Below, one piece after another: positions 37,701-51,600 of a stretch of DNA of 64,000 nucleotides. Each line of letters starts with the position of its first letter. Within the stretch, counting starts at the first letter, position 1. Under the pieces are notes generated by a model. That model worked only from the letters and a program-made list of their open reading frames with translations, was not told the origin of the DNA and made no database searches. The position numbers and the translations under genes are program-made. The stretch lies in the NCBI GenBank assembly GCA_004794785.1, contig SJOL01008957.1, forward strand, positions 514,762 to 578,761, given 5' to 3'. This DNA is from Opisthorchis felineus. Lineage: Eukaryota > Platyhelminthes > Trematoda > Opisthorchiida > Opisthorchiidae.

Positions 37701-38865
37701 ATGACGAAGATAACAAAAGTCTTACGTGTAGGGTTGGTTTTGTAGAAAAAATGATGGAATAATACTGGGTTGCAGTCTACCAACTTGACTGTCTAAATTT
37801 AACACAGGGAAGCGGCTTGGCTTGAAATGAAGTCAGAAAAGTCTCCATAGTACCCATTTTAGAAAGCCTTAAATAACGGAAATTTGCCGGGCCTAAACTC
37901 TTCTGTTTTTACACAGAAGCTGAAAGAAACGAAGGGTGCAATATCCGGCTGAGTACGTTTCAATCAGTTTTTCATTGGTTTTCAGTGCAAACTGACTATT
38001 TTATATTATACAGAATCGTACACTATGACAGGATATGTGCTTACTTTAGGCATTTCGGTTAGCGGAAACAGCAGCGATCCTTAGGTTGCTAGGTGAATGC
38101 ACTGTAGACACTCCCAAATGCTCCAACAACAACAAAAACGATTTAACTAAAAGCAAAAAAAAACGATTGGATGCCATGGAATCGGACTGGCGTAACCATT
38201 AAAACCAGAACGTAGCTGCAACATAAACACTTCGAACCCAGAATTTTCTAACGCCAAGTTTGTTTATTCAACTAGAACCTTTACTTATACGACCGTTAAA
38301 CTAGGAATTTCTCAATGGAAGACTTAGTTGGATCGAAAATTGTTTGTTCATTGCACGTTTCTTGAATCAGGAATCAGATGAGATCCACTTCCACTTTCCA
38401 GTGCTGAGTTTCCCGATACAGCCTTATGTCAAAAAAATAATACCAACGATCAGCTAATGCAAAAATTGTTGGTGTTGCAGAAGTATTTATTTCATAGCAA
38501 TGCAGTCAGTTATTCAGGTAACCAAAAGGTTTTTTACCATCAGAACATATGGGGTGGCACTCTTGATGGGTCGTTGATTATGCAAAATAATCCGACATGT
38601 GTTCAGGAACTATCCAGCCTCAGGGGATATTCCTTCCGTTGCAACCAATTTTGTCGATGGAGTTAGATGTAATGCACGTTCAAGGAATTAAATCTACTGG
38701 GTCTGGATTTCAGTTTAGACTGTCTCATTTGTCCACTAGCTAACTTTCTGTAGCATTTTATAGTCTTTTGTTTTTTTAGGAACGTCATTCGTGCAGAGTA
38801 AATCAAGGCCAATTTTGTGTGCACGTCCACGAATAAACTCAAGAAGCATCACTTCTCAACAAAAC

Positions 38866-38867
<2 letters not shown>

Positions 38868-38907
<40 letters not shown>
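38868..38907 (+). repeat. (TA)20 microsatellite
   Basis: This is a 40-bp uninterrupted TA tract in intron 1. It is self-complementary and can extrude a cruciform or mutate in length. Confidence 0.95.
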
Positions 38908-38910
<3 letters not shown>

Positions 38911-41900
38911 TAAATCTACAATTTAAAATAGACTCCGTTGTTTGGATTCGAGAACATTGAAAGTTTTTAAATAACTGGGTTCCATGAAAGCAAATCTCTA
39001 TCTGAAATCGTAGCTTGTGAAAAATATCCAAGAGGTCAGCAAACAGAGAAAAATAAGAAAAACACACTTGGCCATGTTTAATCTCTGACATGGATTAACC
39101 ACTTAATAACTAAATTAACCTGTCCGAAAATTAACTAGGAATAAAAGATTGATTTTATTTTAAGTAGCTGATTTTGTTAGTTTCTGTGGTACTATAGCAC
39201 TGGTTTATTTCGCTTGTTTTCTGTTAAAGTACAGAAGGGCTCGCAATGATACGAAATCAGTACAAGTTAAAAATACGTGTTTCAGCTACGTGAACCACTC
39301 TCGACGCAGTATAATTAATCTAGCTACATTTGTCGCTCGTCTTACCCATCATTTGAGGATCCGTTTTATTGCAGCGACTATCGCCAAGAGAACAGTGCAG
39401 CCATGGGTTCACCTGGTGGCGTTTACTTGCTGATAAACCACTAAGGCAATTTAACCTACCTTTAGTGGAAGACGTGTCTTCCGGCGATACTGATATATCG
39501 CTAGTGAATTAGAGAGCTACTAAGAAGTTCCACATAAATTCAATGTCTTCAGCCACAAATTTATCCTGATGAGACAATTAATGGTGTCTACATAAAGGAA
39601 ACAATTATTAGAATGAGACAGGTAGCAAGAGTTCAGACTGTACCTAAAGCACTGTATTTCCTTCCCAAAGATGGCTTTTCGTTCAAAACTTCTGGTAGGC
39701 ACTTCAAGTCGTCAAATCCATAGGATGCGAGATAGCGGCCGCTCTTTCGAGCCTGCTTCAAACATAACACAAAATTTTACCTAACCACTCACTCAGTTGG
39801 GGAAATAAAGGCAAATATTAACTGAATTTTCTGTGCACAGCAGTCATGGGTTCTAGCTGGATTGAACTTGGGCCAAACAGTTATCTTACTTAGACATCAG
39901 TTTTAGGTGTACTAAATGTTTAGGAATGGGTACATTTAGGACGACCTAAAGAACCTTTGGACTTACCTTGTATTCAGATTTCCGAAAACTAACATATTTT
40001 GTAAGGCGTTCTGTGTAGTTTCGGGTCTTTTATTCTGCCATGTTTTCTAAGTTACACAATGGGGAGATGTTTCATAGCATATCTACTCAAAACTGCATAT
40101 TTATATGAGGAAAACATGAATTTGGCTTTGATTTTTACGGAGGTTTTCAGCCCAGCAACTCCAAAACAGTAAAGAAAATTTTGAACTTTTGGCAGAAATG
40201 ATAGGCTAATTTTTTGGAAGTGTTTCGCCTTTCCGCTGAGCTGGCTAGAAAGTCAGCGTAGAGGCAGGTTCAGAGCTTTTGCAACAAAGCTCAAAGAACT
40301 GTTACACCCGGTGACTTTCTGATTAGAACAAAGACCGGCATCTTACTCCTTTTTTACTGGGTGCCACTAATCAGGCTGTTATATTTACAAGGTTCCCGCC
40401 ATGATTTGCTGTAATGTTTCCTATCAAGTAGGAGGCGGTTTAGCCAAACCAGGTGGAAGTACATTAAACGTTAGATAGAAGACCTTTGTAATCCGCAAAA
40501 TAAGTTTCCATCTAGACATTTTGCTATAAACCAGATTTGGGGCTACGGAAAAATTTATTGCTGTTTCTTCTATCTTGGTCAAGGTCATAGGGTGCGGATA
40601 TCATATCTGAACGGAAAATAGAATGATACGTGCGTTAAATGCAGTCAGGTTCATGATTGTCTCAATGAAGTTTGGTGCTTCTCCTGACGTTCCGTTCAAT
40701 TTATCAGTATGACTACAAATTAAGATTCTGTCTCTTTATTCTAGGCAACCACTACTGTTCACGCACACGTTATTTTTAGAGTGGTGCTTCTGAAATTCGA
40801 CCGGATAATTGTGGTGAAAATGTGACCAGCTCACGAAAAGCCGGCCAGTTTGGGACTTTGTTCTGATTGAAGACCACCACGTGAACGGAGTAGCACGGCT
40901 CAATTGGATGCACTTCCAAAAGCTGTAGGCTGTGGACCTCAGGACTGCGTCCTCTGTCGGCTCTGGGGCTGTTGCGGATTTGACATGGACACGGAAATAC
41001 CAAATTTAAGGCAGACAGTTAAGCATGTCAGTCGGCATGTTTATGTCAACTAGTCCTGTTGATCCAGGACTATAGTCTTTGAAGCCATGGGGTGAGACGC
41101 AAAACTGTTTCTCACAGACTTACAAGAGCTACAAGAAAAGCTACCAATCACTGTTTAAATTTCATGTTGCCCTATGTGCCCACTAAAAAGATGTGTACAA
41201 GGTTGCCGAGTAAATCTATATAAAAATCCACAAGTTGTTGCAACTGCAGGAATGCTATCTTCTCAGGCAATGTCAACTTGCTAGTAACGGCTTAAATTCT
41301 AGGTAGCAGTGAATCCGAATTTCAACCTGATTGCTACTTTAAGGCTTATCCAATGCAGTAACTGGGGTGAGAGTGTAAAAGTACCAGAAAGCGAGGTGTG
41401 TCATTCTATCTATGCGAACGTGCATACTCAGTTCACTAAGTACAGCAGCGCCTTGGAGTTACAAAAAAAACTCTGTGCAACTGATGAAAGGTTGCAGGTT
41501 GAATAAAACGACATGAAATACCGGTTTAAATTGCACTTTGGTTACAGTCTGCGTTACAGACTTCGTTAGAACTGAGAAGACAAAACACGGCTTAGATGGA
41601 CATACTACGACAGAATGATTTTAACTAGTTAAAACGGGTTTCATCCTTTAGACCTGATCAAACATACTACAGCGTAGTGGAGGATGATCTGCAATATTCC
41701 CCACTTGTGTCACGCCCACCCCCATAGCCATGCCAACCAAAGTCCAACATATGTGGCATGTCAACAACTTCCGGACCAGTGACGGCAGTTTTCGGAGGTT
41801 CTAGAAAAATACATGGGAGTAGAGGAAAAATATGGGCAGTTTCGTTTCCCATACGAGCCTTGTATTAACTTTCGGCTTACCTGTCACTCACCAGAGGCTA

Positions 41901-44900
41901 ATTAAACAGCAGTTCAATCGATGTAACATTGGTTAACCAGAATAATTTCTGCTCTTCTGACGTGTAAGTAGGGTTTATCATCACTCCGTAAATGTTGTCG
42001 CCACTATCAAGAAATTGGCATTTGAAGATTTGCTTCCGATTTGTTTGAAAAAAGTAGATAATCTTGTGCATTCAACATGGAAACATTTCTGCGCGGATTA
42101 AACACACGGCAACATTTTGTGCCTCAGCTGTCAGGGATGTGGGTTTTCTAACAGAATGCTGCTCCTCTCCATAAAAGTGATATCAATTAGAGCGAAGGAA
42201 TGTGAAAAAGTATGCAGAAATCGAGTGAAAACCAACAGAAAACTCTCAATAATCCATTTATTGTTGAGTTTCATACCAACTAAAAAGTGTTGGCTAAAAC
42301 TTAAACAACGGCTCCAAAAGTACTCAGGGCAAGTTGACTTTTAGCATTCTACTACAGGGTTGAAAACAGGTATGAAAATTTGTAGAACTTCGGGAGCATT
42401 ATAAGAATGAATACAAAAATGCATAGGGATCATCTTATGTTGCGGTTATACTGGTTCTAAAGGATTCGTTCTGTAGTCAATCGGTTTCTTGCCGTATCCA
42501 AAGTTAAGCAGATTAACGGCAATAAGTTTGGTGAATGAATTTTACGAATTTGAGAGGACGTTACATCAAGAGATCCTAATGGTTATGGTAGCATAGTGCG
42601 ACAAATCACCCATATAAACCAATGCTCTTAGTGAACAGTTCCGTTTGTGCACTTTAGACAGTCCGTACACATAAAAAGCACCTTCCCCAGTCGCTCTTAA
42701 ACAATGTTATTGTGATCAGGTTATATGACCATTGTCTTCAAAACTTTCCAGATATTTAACCATTCGGATTACTGTTTCTTTTGTACACTCATCCTAAGTG
42801 AACGTTTTGCTTGACCCATTCGAAATTGTTTTGGACGGTAAATTTAGAGTACCACTATTTCAGATCCTCTAGCTGAACAGAAGAAAATGAAGTCAAAGAG
42901 ATGGCGTAGTTTACTCAAGACCTCTAGACACGTCGGTGCGATTGAAATCTCACGGTACACCGGACTCTATTGATCATGCTCAATAACAATACTTAAGTCG
43001 GTTGTGAATTATTTGAGCGGGTATTGGTCGTTTATCGGTTACCTTAAACTGAGCTTTTATTTCTAGTTGGCTAGGCTCTTTTTCTGCCTTCACTTTCTGG
43101 ATACTGTTTGCTGTTATAGATGAATCCCTAGCATCGGTTAATAAAACTTTGGTTTATTACAATAAAGTGCTATAAGTCAGTTGCTTATCCATTAATTAGA
43201 ATTGTGTGTGAAGAAGGCACCTTATCATCCGGTCAGCCAACAACTAGAAAAGTTGTTACTGCCTCGTTCGGATAGCCAGTAGTCCGACAGGTTAGAAGAC
43301 ACCAAAAATTAGGATGTTATTTTAGCCGCATTTACAGTGGACTTCCACAATGATATTTAGTTGAGAGTTTGGACGATGTAGAGTTGTGCACTTCTACAAC
43401 CTTCTGTGTTTTTCAGCATTATGTTGGACCGACTGCTTTTGATCGTTCCTCTTAAGATCCGAACGACCAGGTTTGCAATTGTAATCGCTTGACCCTCGTT
43501 TCCGACTGTTCAAGTTCATTTTCTGCCTTCTGCATCGGTGATGACCAAGTCTGGTGCGCTAATATCCTTAAGGTGCACTCCTTTTCCTCTGCGACACCCT
43601 AATACGTCCAAAAAACCGTACAGAACTGTGGGCGCCTGCCAATATTCCTCGTATTCTATTTAAAACTTTGTGGATGCTTTATTTTGAGTCTTAGTTTATC
43701 AGCTCTGTCAGCCATGCCTTAGCCAGTGCAGAACTGTTCCTTCAGACATTCTTTAATCCTGCTAAACGGATTGTTTGTAATCATGTTTGTAAGCCACGGA
43801 TCATTCACAGGTCAGACGTTACCAATGCACATTGATAATATCATGAATGGTGGCGAAACCTTTGCGGGCAAACTGCTAACCGTGGCAAACAGGTCAACAG
43901 CAATTCGGTTACTAACCAACAGACGTACCCAAGCTGCAAACGTTCCAATAAATTGGGAAAATTGAAGCCCACTAAAAACGTATAACTAGACATGAATTAA
44001 CACATTAGCTTCGTGATCACGAGGAGTTCTACAGCATCGATTGATGGAGCTATATATGTGGATAGTTTGGTGGTTTCGGTTATCTCCCAAAACACTTTGA
44101 GTAGTAATTTGCATAGTATTTGCGGCCGACTGGTTTAGTCAGCCTGGACCGTGCTTCTGAAAAATCACGTGTTTTTTGTGGAGAACTTCTGTTTGCTGCT
44201 TTACAAGTTTCGCGGGTTGCTGCCACCACTTTGGCTGAAAATGGCTGTAGTTAGTTGTCTTTTGGGTCGAGTGTTTGGTAAAAAACTATAAGACAACACG
44301 AGTGTGAACAAATTTCATAATTTAAGGCTGATAACACGGACAAAATAGGCGCCGTGAAGCAAACGGATCCGTACAAAGTGAATACAAAAGTTGGATAGAT
44401 AGGCCACATGTACCTGGCTGTAAAAGTTCATAGGTGTGGGGTAATACTAACTGCTATTCACTCACTTCCTTCCTGTAGAACAACCTGAGCAGTTTTGCCC
44501 CATGATCTGACGCTGCATTCATTTATGCTGGGACTATGCATAAGGTATTATCCCTTCTTTTGGTCAGCTTGAGACTTTACTGGGACCCATTCGGAGCTGA
44601 GCAGTATTTATTAAGATAGAAGTCTTTCCAACAAAAAATATAAACTAGCGCTTTTTCTTCTAGAAAACGGAGATAGCCTTATTCAGGTTTTGAAACACAA
44701 AGTGGATGGAATAGCACAATAGGCGGTTTATCGGCAATTGGTGTTTATTTAGCGTTTGAGTAATCGAGGGTCCGACATAACGCAACCGTATTCCACACAC
44801 CGTTCCCATCATTGTTTAACTGCTTTAGGAAGGCCGCAAATTGTGATTTACTGTTCCGATACTAACTACTTGGATAATTCAAATATAAAAAATCTGTATG

Positions 44901-47900
44901 GTGGTTCTTCGCCTCTGTGCTGCTTTGATATCTTGATGCGTGCTCCGACCGATCAGCAGGTCTTCAGTTCAAATGATGATAGTAAACTATTAAATGAAAG
45001 AAAAAGCACAAAAGCGACGTGTAAACGATGCAAAAAGGATGATGGTTCCAAACGTAACTTTGATTTGTAGCAGAGTTAACGCCTCTAGCTGAGATGAAGT
45101 CAACACTTTATAGACTCCACTGTGGAAACGCCTTCGTAAGTAATGTAATGTAATCGACAGGAAATGACTTAATTGATTGTTTTTTTGACAGCTTTTGAGG
45201 ATGAAAACCTAGAAATTCTAAGTTGTCATGATGCAAGTTTAAAGGCTCAGTGTTAAGGTGAATTGAATTTATGGTGTTTGAAATATTATAGGCAGTATAA
45301 AGAGAAAGCTACTTTTTGACTCTGCCGACCACCTAGTCTACTGAAAAGCCCGGCAGGAAGTTTTAAGAGTTTTTCACTGATTTCATTTTTCGGCATTTGA
45401 CAACTCCAGTTAGGCATATGCTATGTTCGGTAATCAACATTTTCCTTTGTCAGGCATGGTGAAAATATTTTTAATCAACTTCCAACGCTCCTTACCAGTA
45501 CAACGGATCCAGGCGAATTGGTTTTTACTACTTTAGGGTGGGTTACGCCCCTGCGCTTCCTGCAGTCTCCTAACCCAGCTAAATATATGAGGGTCAAACG
45601 TACACTTTCCAAACAATTATTCGCGTCTTTTGACTTTAAGTAGACTAATCTTACCACTGTCATGTTACTTCACTGCTGCATCTGCCTTCTGCGTTTACCA
45701 TGAATCCTCCTGGCCGCACACGTATCTATCACCAACCCAAATGCCTGCTTCAGCACAACCAATTTTTTGTGTAATATTTAACATGATTAAGGTTGCCTTC
45801 ACCAAGCGAATCAAACTCCGCCTGCAAAACCATTCTAATGATTCGAATCCATGTGTTTCAAAACACGTTTGATAACCAGAAGTGCTGGAAGAATCAGCTC
45901 TCTGCAAAGATGTGATGCAGTCCAAAAGTTTTCATCTACATAAGCTCGTCCTTCTTTATTGAGACCCACAACATGGGCTTAGAGTGATACGGTTTGTGAG
46001 TGTTGGTTAACACTATTAGGCCGGAGCATCTAGATCAAGTGTCCGCGAACCACCCTTGTGCAAGGCCTATAATCGCATTTCAGATTGGGTTTGTAAGTGA
46101 TGCATACGCAACAGATGTTCCCCCGGAGAAATGTATTTTCGACCTCGGAAATACTCCAACTAGATACCAACAATCGGCGCTATTTCATAAATACTGGGTG
46201 CTTCATCAAAATAATAGTTTATTGCCTGGCTGCCGAGTGGCATATTATCTTGTAATACCATATTAGCTAGGGAAATAAACAGCAATAAAGGGGAAGACGA
46301 AAGCACCGAACAAGTGCTCCTTCAGGGTCTTCGCAGACTGTAGGGTGTTAAGACCAGAGGGTAGATACACATCCGTGGTTCAGGGATCTTATGTTTTCTA
46401 AGTGTGGCTGAAGGTGGCCGTATCAACGGTTGTGGGATCTAATTCGGCCATATGTTTAGGGTTCACGAGTAAGGTGAAACATGAGTATGGGTTTTTGGCT
46501 GTTTTGGCCTAGTAAAACGATAATACAATAAATATGCCCGCAAATGCATTCGGGCGCTGTCAATCTAGGGTAGAGAATGCGGTATGATACTGAATGTAGC
46601 TACAAGCACTAAAAATGCATTCTTTCTTGAGATTGCATCAGAGTGCATTTACTGTCAGTCATGGGGACACAAAAAAGGAACCGAGCAGGGAGCACTTTTG
46701 CGAAGCACGTGAGTGAACGAATTGCAGGCAGGGTGAATAGAAGGGTGTAATACTTATGCTTGTGTTATTGCATAGAGAAGCTAGAAAGGGAGTAAGGTCA
46801 TAGAAAATCTGGAATTAAATTTGACACGTCATACCAAGGAATCGCTGCTTACCAATGACATCCAAAGTAAAGCTTAAAATCAGTGCTCTCCGCAGATTTC
46901 GCGTGATCATTGTGTACTACTCATATAATTTTTTTCTTGGAACCTGTTTAAAGGTTCGTAAAACCCCTACCTGATAGTAGAAGAAATGTCTTAGAAGAAT
47001 AAACGAATAAAATTCACTTTTCATAATTGAATTGACAGTTATAGGATCCAGTGATCGTCGAAGTATAAGGCAAATATACTGTTTTGGAAAAAATATTACA
47101 GATTATTGGCTGTTTTACTGTAACTTGACAATTTTATAAAGCTGTTAGAAATTCCAGTTGCTTGAGGTAGGTTTGTTGGAGACGGACTGCTTAGAACAAA
47201 GAAGTTTCCGTGAATGTTTTTTAAGACGATAGTGCTTTTTAACGATTTTCCTTAGAAGATAAAATCAAGTGGTTATTATATCCTGAGTTTAGCTTATCAA
47301 CTGAACACGTTCTGATCATAAAATTATTCAAACCTCTGTCAATTTTAATTGGATTTGAAGGATATTTTTGTTAACTGGAGCAAAGTTACCTACTAGAATG
47401 ATATACATAACTGACGAGAGTTTAACTTCCATTTTTCGCGTGGCTACCAAAGCAGACATTCTTACCGTGAAGCTTAATATATTTTTTGGTGGCAAGTAAG
47501 TGTTTGTTTGAGAATACAAAATGTGTTAAAAGATCTAAATATATACTGCTTCAAGAAAAATACATGGCTTTACCGTGTTTCTAAGCTTGTATGTAACAAA
47601 GTCATTAGCGCTACTATCAATAGTCAGTTTTAAAATGCTTTTTACGTTAAACTTACTGTTTGGATTGTCCCTGTTGTCCCTGATGACGTATTACTGGGAT
47701 ATTTGTACGTGAAATTTGAAAAAGATTATTACCTTCTGCCTCTGAATGTCAACATTGGTTTCCAGCGTTTTATTCCGTCTAAAGAGAGGGAAAAATTGGT
47801 GGCAATTTAAAACAGTATACTTAATGGGTGCATCTGCCACCGCACAAAAACATCTGAAATCCGGTATGGCGGCTTTCCCGCTCACGGTATTACCTTCGTC

Positions 47901-48598
47901 CACCGATAAGGCTAGACTGCGAAGCGTTTACGGGCAAGTTTTTCGGCACGTTGTAGCGGCCAGCATGAGGGTGACAGTATGTAGTAGTTTATAGTCTGTC
48001 GCTAGATGGTTTCGTGCCCAGACATGATGTTCTATTTGAGCAAGTTGTCCTTTTTCCCATTCACTCGCATTTTCTTTTTCTTTTCATCCAAGCCGTTGGT
48101 AGAAAAGACGCACAGTTTCTGAGAGGCACGTCAACATACTATCAGCTCAAAGCAGTTTATAGTGTATAAAAATTGTAAACAGACTTGTGCAAATACGTTA
48201 CGGTAGATACGTTGGATAAATGATATGACCGCGCTGATTTCTCCTAAAATATATTTTAGACGAAGAGTTTTGTTACAAAAACACTTTAGCCCCAAGACTA
48301 AACTGAAGCCAAAAATATCGTTAATTCATTTTAAAACGCATGTGTAAAGCGACAAAATTTGGATCCCATCATTGAAGTCCATTTTGCCTGGACACAGTTT
48401 TGAAATGTGAGATAAAAGTTTGCATACCTGGTGCTGCAGTGCTTCTGTATTTGTGTTGGGTAGAATGGGTATTCAAATATACTGAGCACTTCTAACAAGT
48501 GAAGTTTAGTGACTACTCGCAAAAGAATCTTCCATTGCATTCGTTGATTGTCATACAACTAGCGGTACTAATAAGTCGAATGATTTTTCCACTTACAG

Positions 48599-48694
48599 AC
48601 CGAGCTCTCACAAGCACTCCAAGCACTTTCCGAAAAGGCACGTACAGGAACAGAATTTATTCAACAACTTCGTTCAAGAACAGAAGGCGTAAAT
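48599..48694 (+). CDS. TRIM9: TRIM9 exon 2: start of coiled coil
   Basis: This is a 96-bp exon of 32 codons (residues 397-428), bounded by the acceptor CTTACAG (ending 48598) and the donor GTAAGT (48695). It reads from TELSQALQALSEKA and ends in EGVN. The family has a matching leucine- and alanine-rich heptad stretch directly after B-box 2. The frame is phase 0 on both sides and continues exon 1 and exon 3 exactly. The segment starts the coiled coil that makes TRIM proteins antiparallel dimers. The coding strand was recognised from protein similarity and splice signals, because the exon is too short to stand out as an open frame. Confidence 0.9.
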
Positions 48695-51600
48695 GTAAGT
48701 GCCATTATAATTTGAAAGTGCCCAATATCTAGGAGTAACTTTGCGGAAGTTTTTTAACGCCATAGGTCATATGAAATGCTCTTTCCGCAGGGTAACAGAA
48801 TTTTAAAATAATTCTTTTCTGGATATTACGTGGAATAAAAAGTTGTCAACAACCCAGTTTGTACGTTTATTTTATGTCACAAACTATGTTTGCGAGAGTA
48901 ACTGAATTGGCTCTTACACAAATCCACATGTCTAATCTATCAGCATTGACTGGGGTCTGAGATGTCTCCAGATAATTCGAACAAGGGAGACGAACAAAAT
49001 ATGTGCGGTTTTTTGCTGAGATACCATAAAGCCACGGATGACAACCTGGCTTGTAGGGATATGTCATTATCTTTGGAGTCATTGAACTAACACTGGATAA
49101 AAACCTTCTTTATAACTACAGGAAAACTACTGCAATGCGTATCAAAATTTCACCTATCCTATGATCTTAAAACTATGTTACTGCATATGTCCTAATCTCT
49201 CTGGTTATAATTTTACATCCATGGCGACTTAAAACCACAACAGAATGGTCCACGGTAAAGAGTGTCATGGCATCATCACTACTGTTATTAAGTTTCCTTA
49301 TTTTGGAACACGGGTACACATTTTGTGGCCACTGATGAGATCTAGGACTATAGGTTTGATTAAATCTAAACTACTTCTATTGCAAGTTTGTTTGGCCTAA
49401 CCCTTGCTGAATATTCACCTAATATTTACTCTGTTTGTAGATTTGTTTTGGAGGAAAAAACATCCCAATCACTTGCAAACAATTTTTAAGCTGTTGCAGG
49501 ATTTTCACATTGTAGACGCCCGTGACACTACCTGGCTAAGACTTATCGACGGAGGACTCAGCCAAACGACTCAACCAGAACAGCAGTTAGGATCTCGGTA
49601 GCATATTATCCTGGTGTGATATGGGGAAATTAGGATAAATCACTTGTACAATCCATCAGGTGGAATAATATGGAATTAGAATTGCGCAAAACAGTGTGTT
49701 GTTTCCACTCGTGAATAGTTTGCACTGAATGCAGGATGGACCGATTACTTCTCAAGCGTAAGTAAAAAAGGCACAGAAATTTCCGATAATGGAGAAATCC
49801 TTTGAGTATTCACCTGATAATTTTTAGAACATTTTGGGCAGGCTGTTGGTTCTCAGGTTCTCCAGCTTTGCCTGAGCAGCTGACGTTCATCCTTTCGGAA
49901 ATTGAGGTCCCTAAGTCCTATCTTGCACATAAATATTTTGAACAGCTTTGACCCCGTGGCGAAACTTTATTGCAATGTAGAGATTCCATTGATTCCTGTT
50001 GAGAACACACTATCATGCTGTTGTATAAACCGCACATTTGTCATAGTGAACAATTCTGAACGAGGCTATTCTCTCACCAGTTAAATGGAGTTCAGCCATT
50101 TATTCAGTTCAGATAGGAATTCCTGATGTTTTCTAGGCGGCAGCATTATCCAAGCCTTGAATGATATCCTCCAACGCAATTTATAAAAATAATTACCATC
50201 TCATGGACAGTATGTGAAACTTAATAATTTTTCACCTTTAAAACAGAAGCAATGTCTTTTCTACTGCCTTCCTAAAATAGCAATAAAAATCTGCACTGAA
50301 GGCGTCTTAGCTGATAAACCAACTTTTATTGCTACCCTACTACGGGAGAACGGATTGACTGAGACTCTCAATAGTCGCAGTATAAAACTCCGAGCAAAGC
50401 AGTTTCTAATCCATATCGTTAAGTAAAAGCTATTTTGTGTATATTCTCCTTTTATAAGTGATGTTTTTGCAGGCTTACTTAACCGGAAGCACTATGGCTG
50501 CCTACGTAGTACGTCCCCTACAGCTTCGCATCGGTCCTGGTTCTCTATATAGATTTGACGTACCATAATTCTAACGCCAATACCCATCTCCTCCGCTGCT
50601 TTGCAGCTGAATACGTCGAATACATATTTCGGAAACTAAACTGGCTAAGTAAGGAGAGAAAGCCGCTTGAATCCGCAAAGCTCTCTATCACCAGTTATGC
50701 AGTGCATCATCCAGCGGACATCCAGCATTGAATATGGAGTAAGCCTCTCAAGTGGTCTGCGAAACAACACCTAATCAACATCGACTAATCAAAAGTTGAA
50801 CAATCGAGGTAGCTGAAGTGGCTGTTATCATCAACCTGTCATGATTTTTATCGAAAGAAGCGCTTTTTAAGCACACCGTATCTACCTTGATACAGGTCAG
50901 TCCTCGGAGTATGTGTCCACCACGATACACACACCCACAATCCCATGGGCATAGCGTCTGTGGATAGTGACGCCTTTAAATCGTCATAGCGGTAATCTGG
51001 AATTGACCGTCTTGCGATCGAAAGTCAATTCGGTCAACTCCGTTTTTCGTATTGACTTTGCATTCAGCAGTAAATCCTTTGGACTCGGTGAGGCTTCCTC
51101 AAGAAACACCTTAATTTAACGTCTTCCTTGTGATATAAAATCGGACTATTCAGAACACCATGTAGACTTCTTCGCCAATACAGCTTTATAGCAAGGAGTG
51201 ACAACACGCAATACGTCTAACGCGGAAGTGGCATTTGCAAAGGAAAAGAAGATATCAAATTTCTTACGTAAATGGCACGGCACACGGTACCACAGTTTCT
51301 GCATTCTGCCCAAATGATACCGATTTATGGCAACTGATGCAAACCATCAGTTCCCGAACAATCAACTAGTATTTACATAGATCGATTTGCTCTCTTACTT
51401 ACTTGGACTTTGGCAAAATACTTACTGATCATTTCACACGCAATACCAGGGGAATGCGCTCGAGGTCAGTATAGGAAGCCTGCCTTATCGAAACGGGATC
51501 GTTCGTCCTTTTTTATGGTAGAAGGTCCTCAGTAAAACAGATATGTCAACAGAATTGTTAGCATTGCATGTGAGTCTTCTAGGTCTTCTGATGGGATACA

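Larger units (their letters stand above)
19904..48598 (+). other. TRIM9 intron 1 (28.7 kb), rich in repeat remains
   Basis: This intron runs from the donor GTTAGT to the acceptor CTTACAG. It holds a hammerhead-bearing repeat (20.76-20.93 kb), an antisense Penelope-like element (21.6-23.5 kb), a TATG-rich tract (27.5 kb), TA tracts (29.1 and 38.87 kb) and a tRNA-like SINE candidate (31.7 kb). The stretches 23.5-31.6 kb and 31.8-48.6 kb otherwise show only scattered short open frames in all six frames. Their number and length fit chance in AT-rich DNA, and none has a domain I recognise. The first 135 bp stay open in the exon 1 frame until a stop at 20036. Confidence 0.85.

Noticed and set aside
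45475..45925. Minus-strand frames of 62 and 76 codons that looked like a decayed coding stretch
   Set aside because: No family could be recognised in any frame and no target-site duplication or repeat structure was found.
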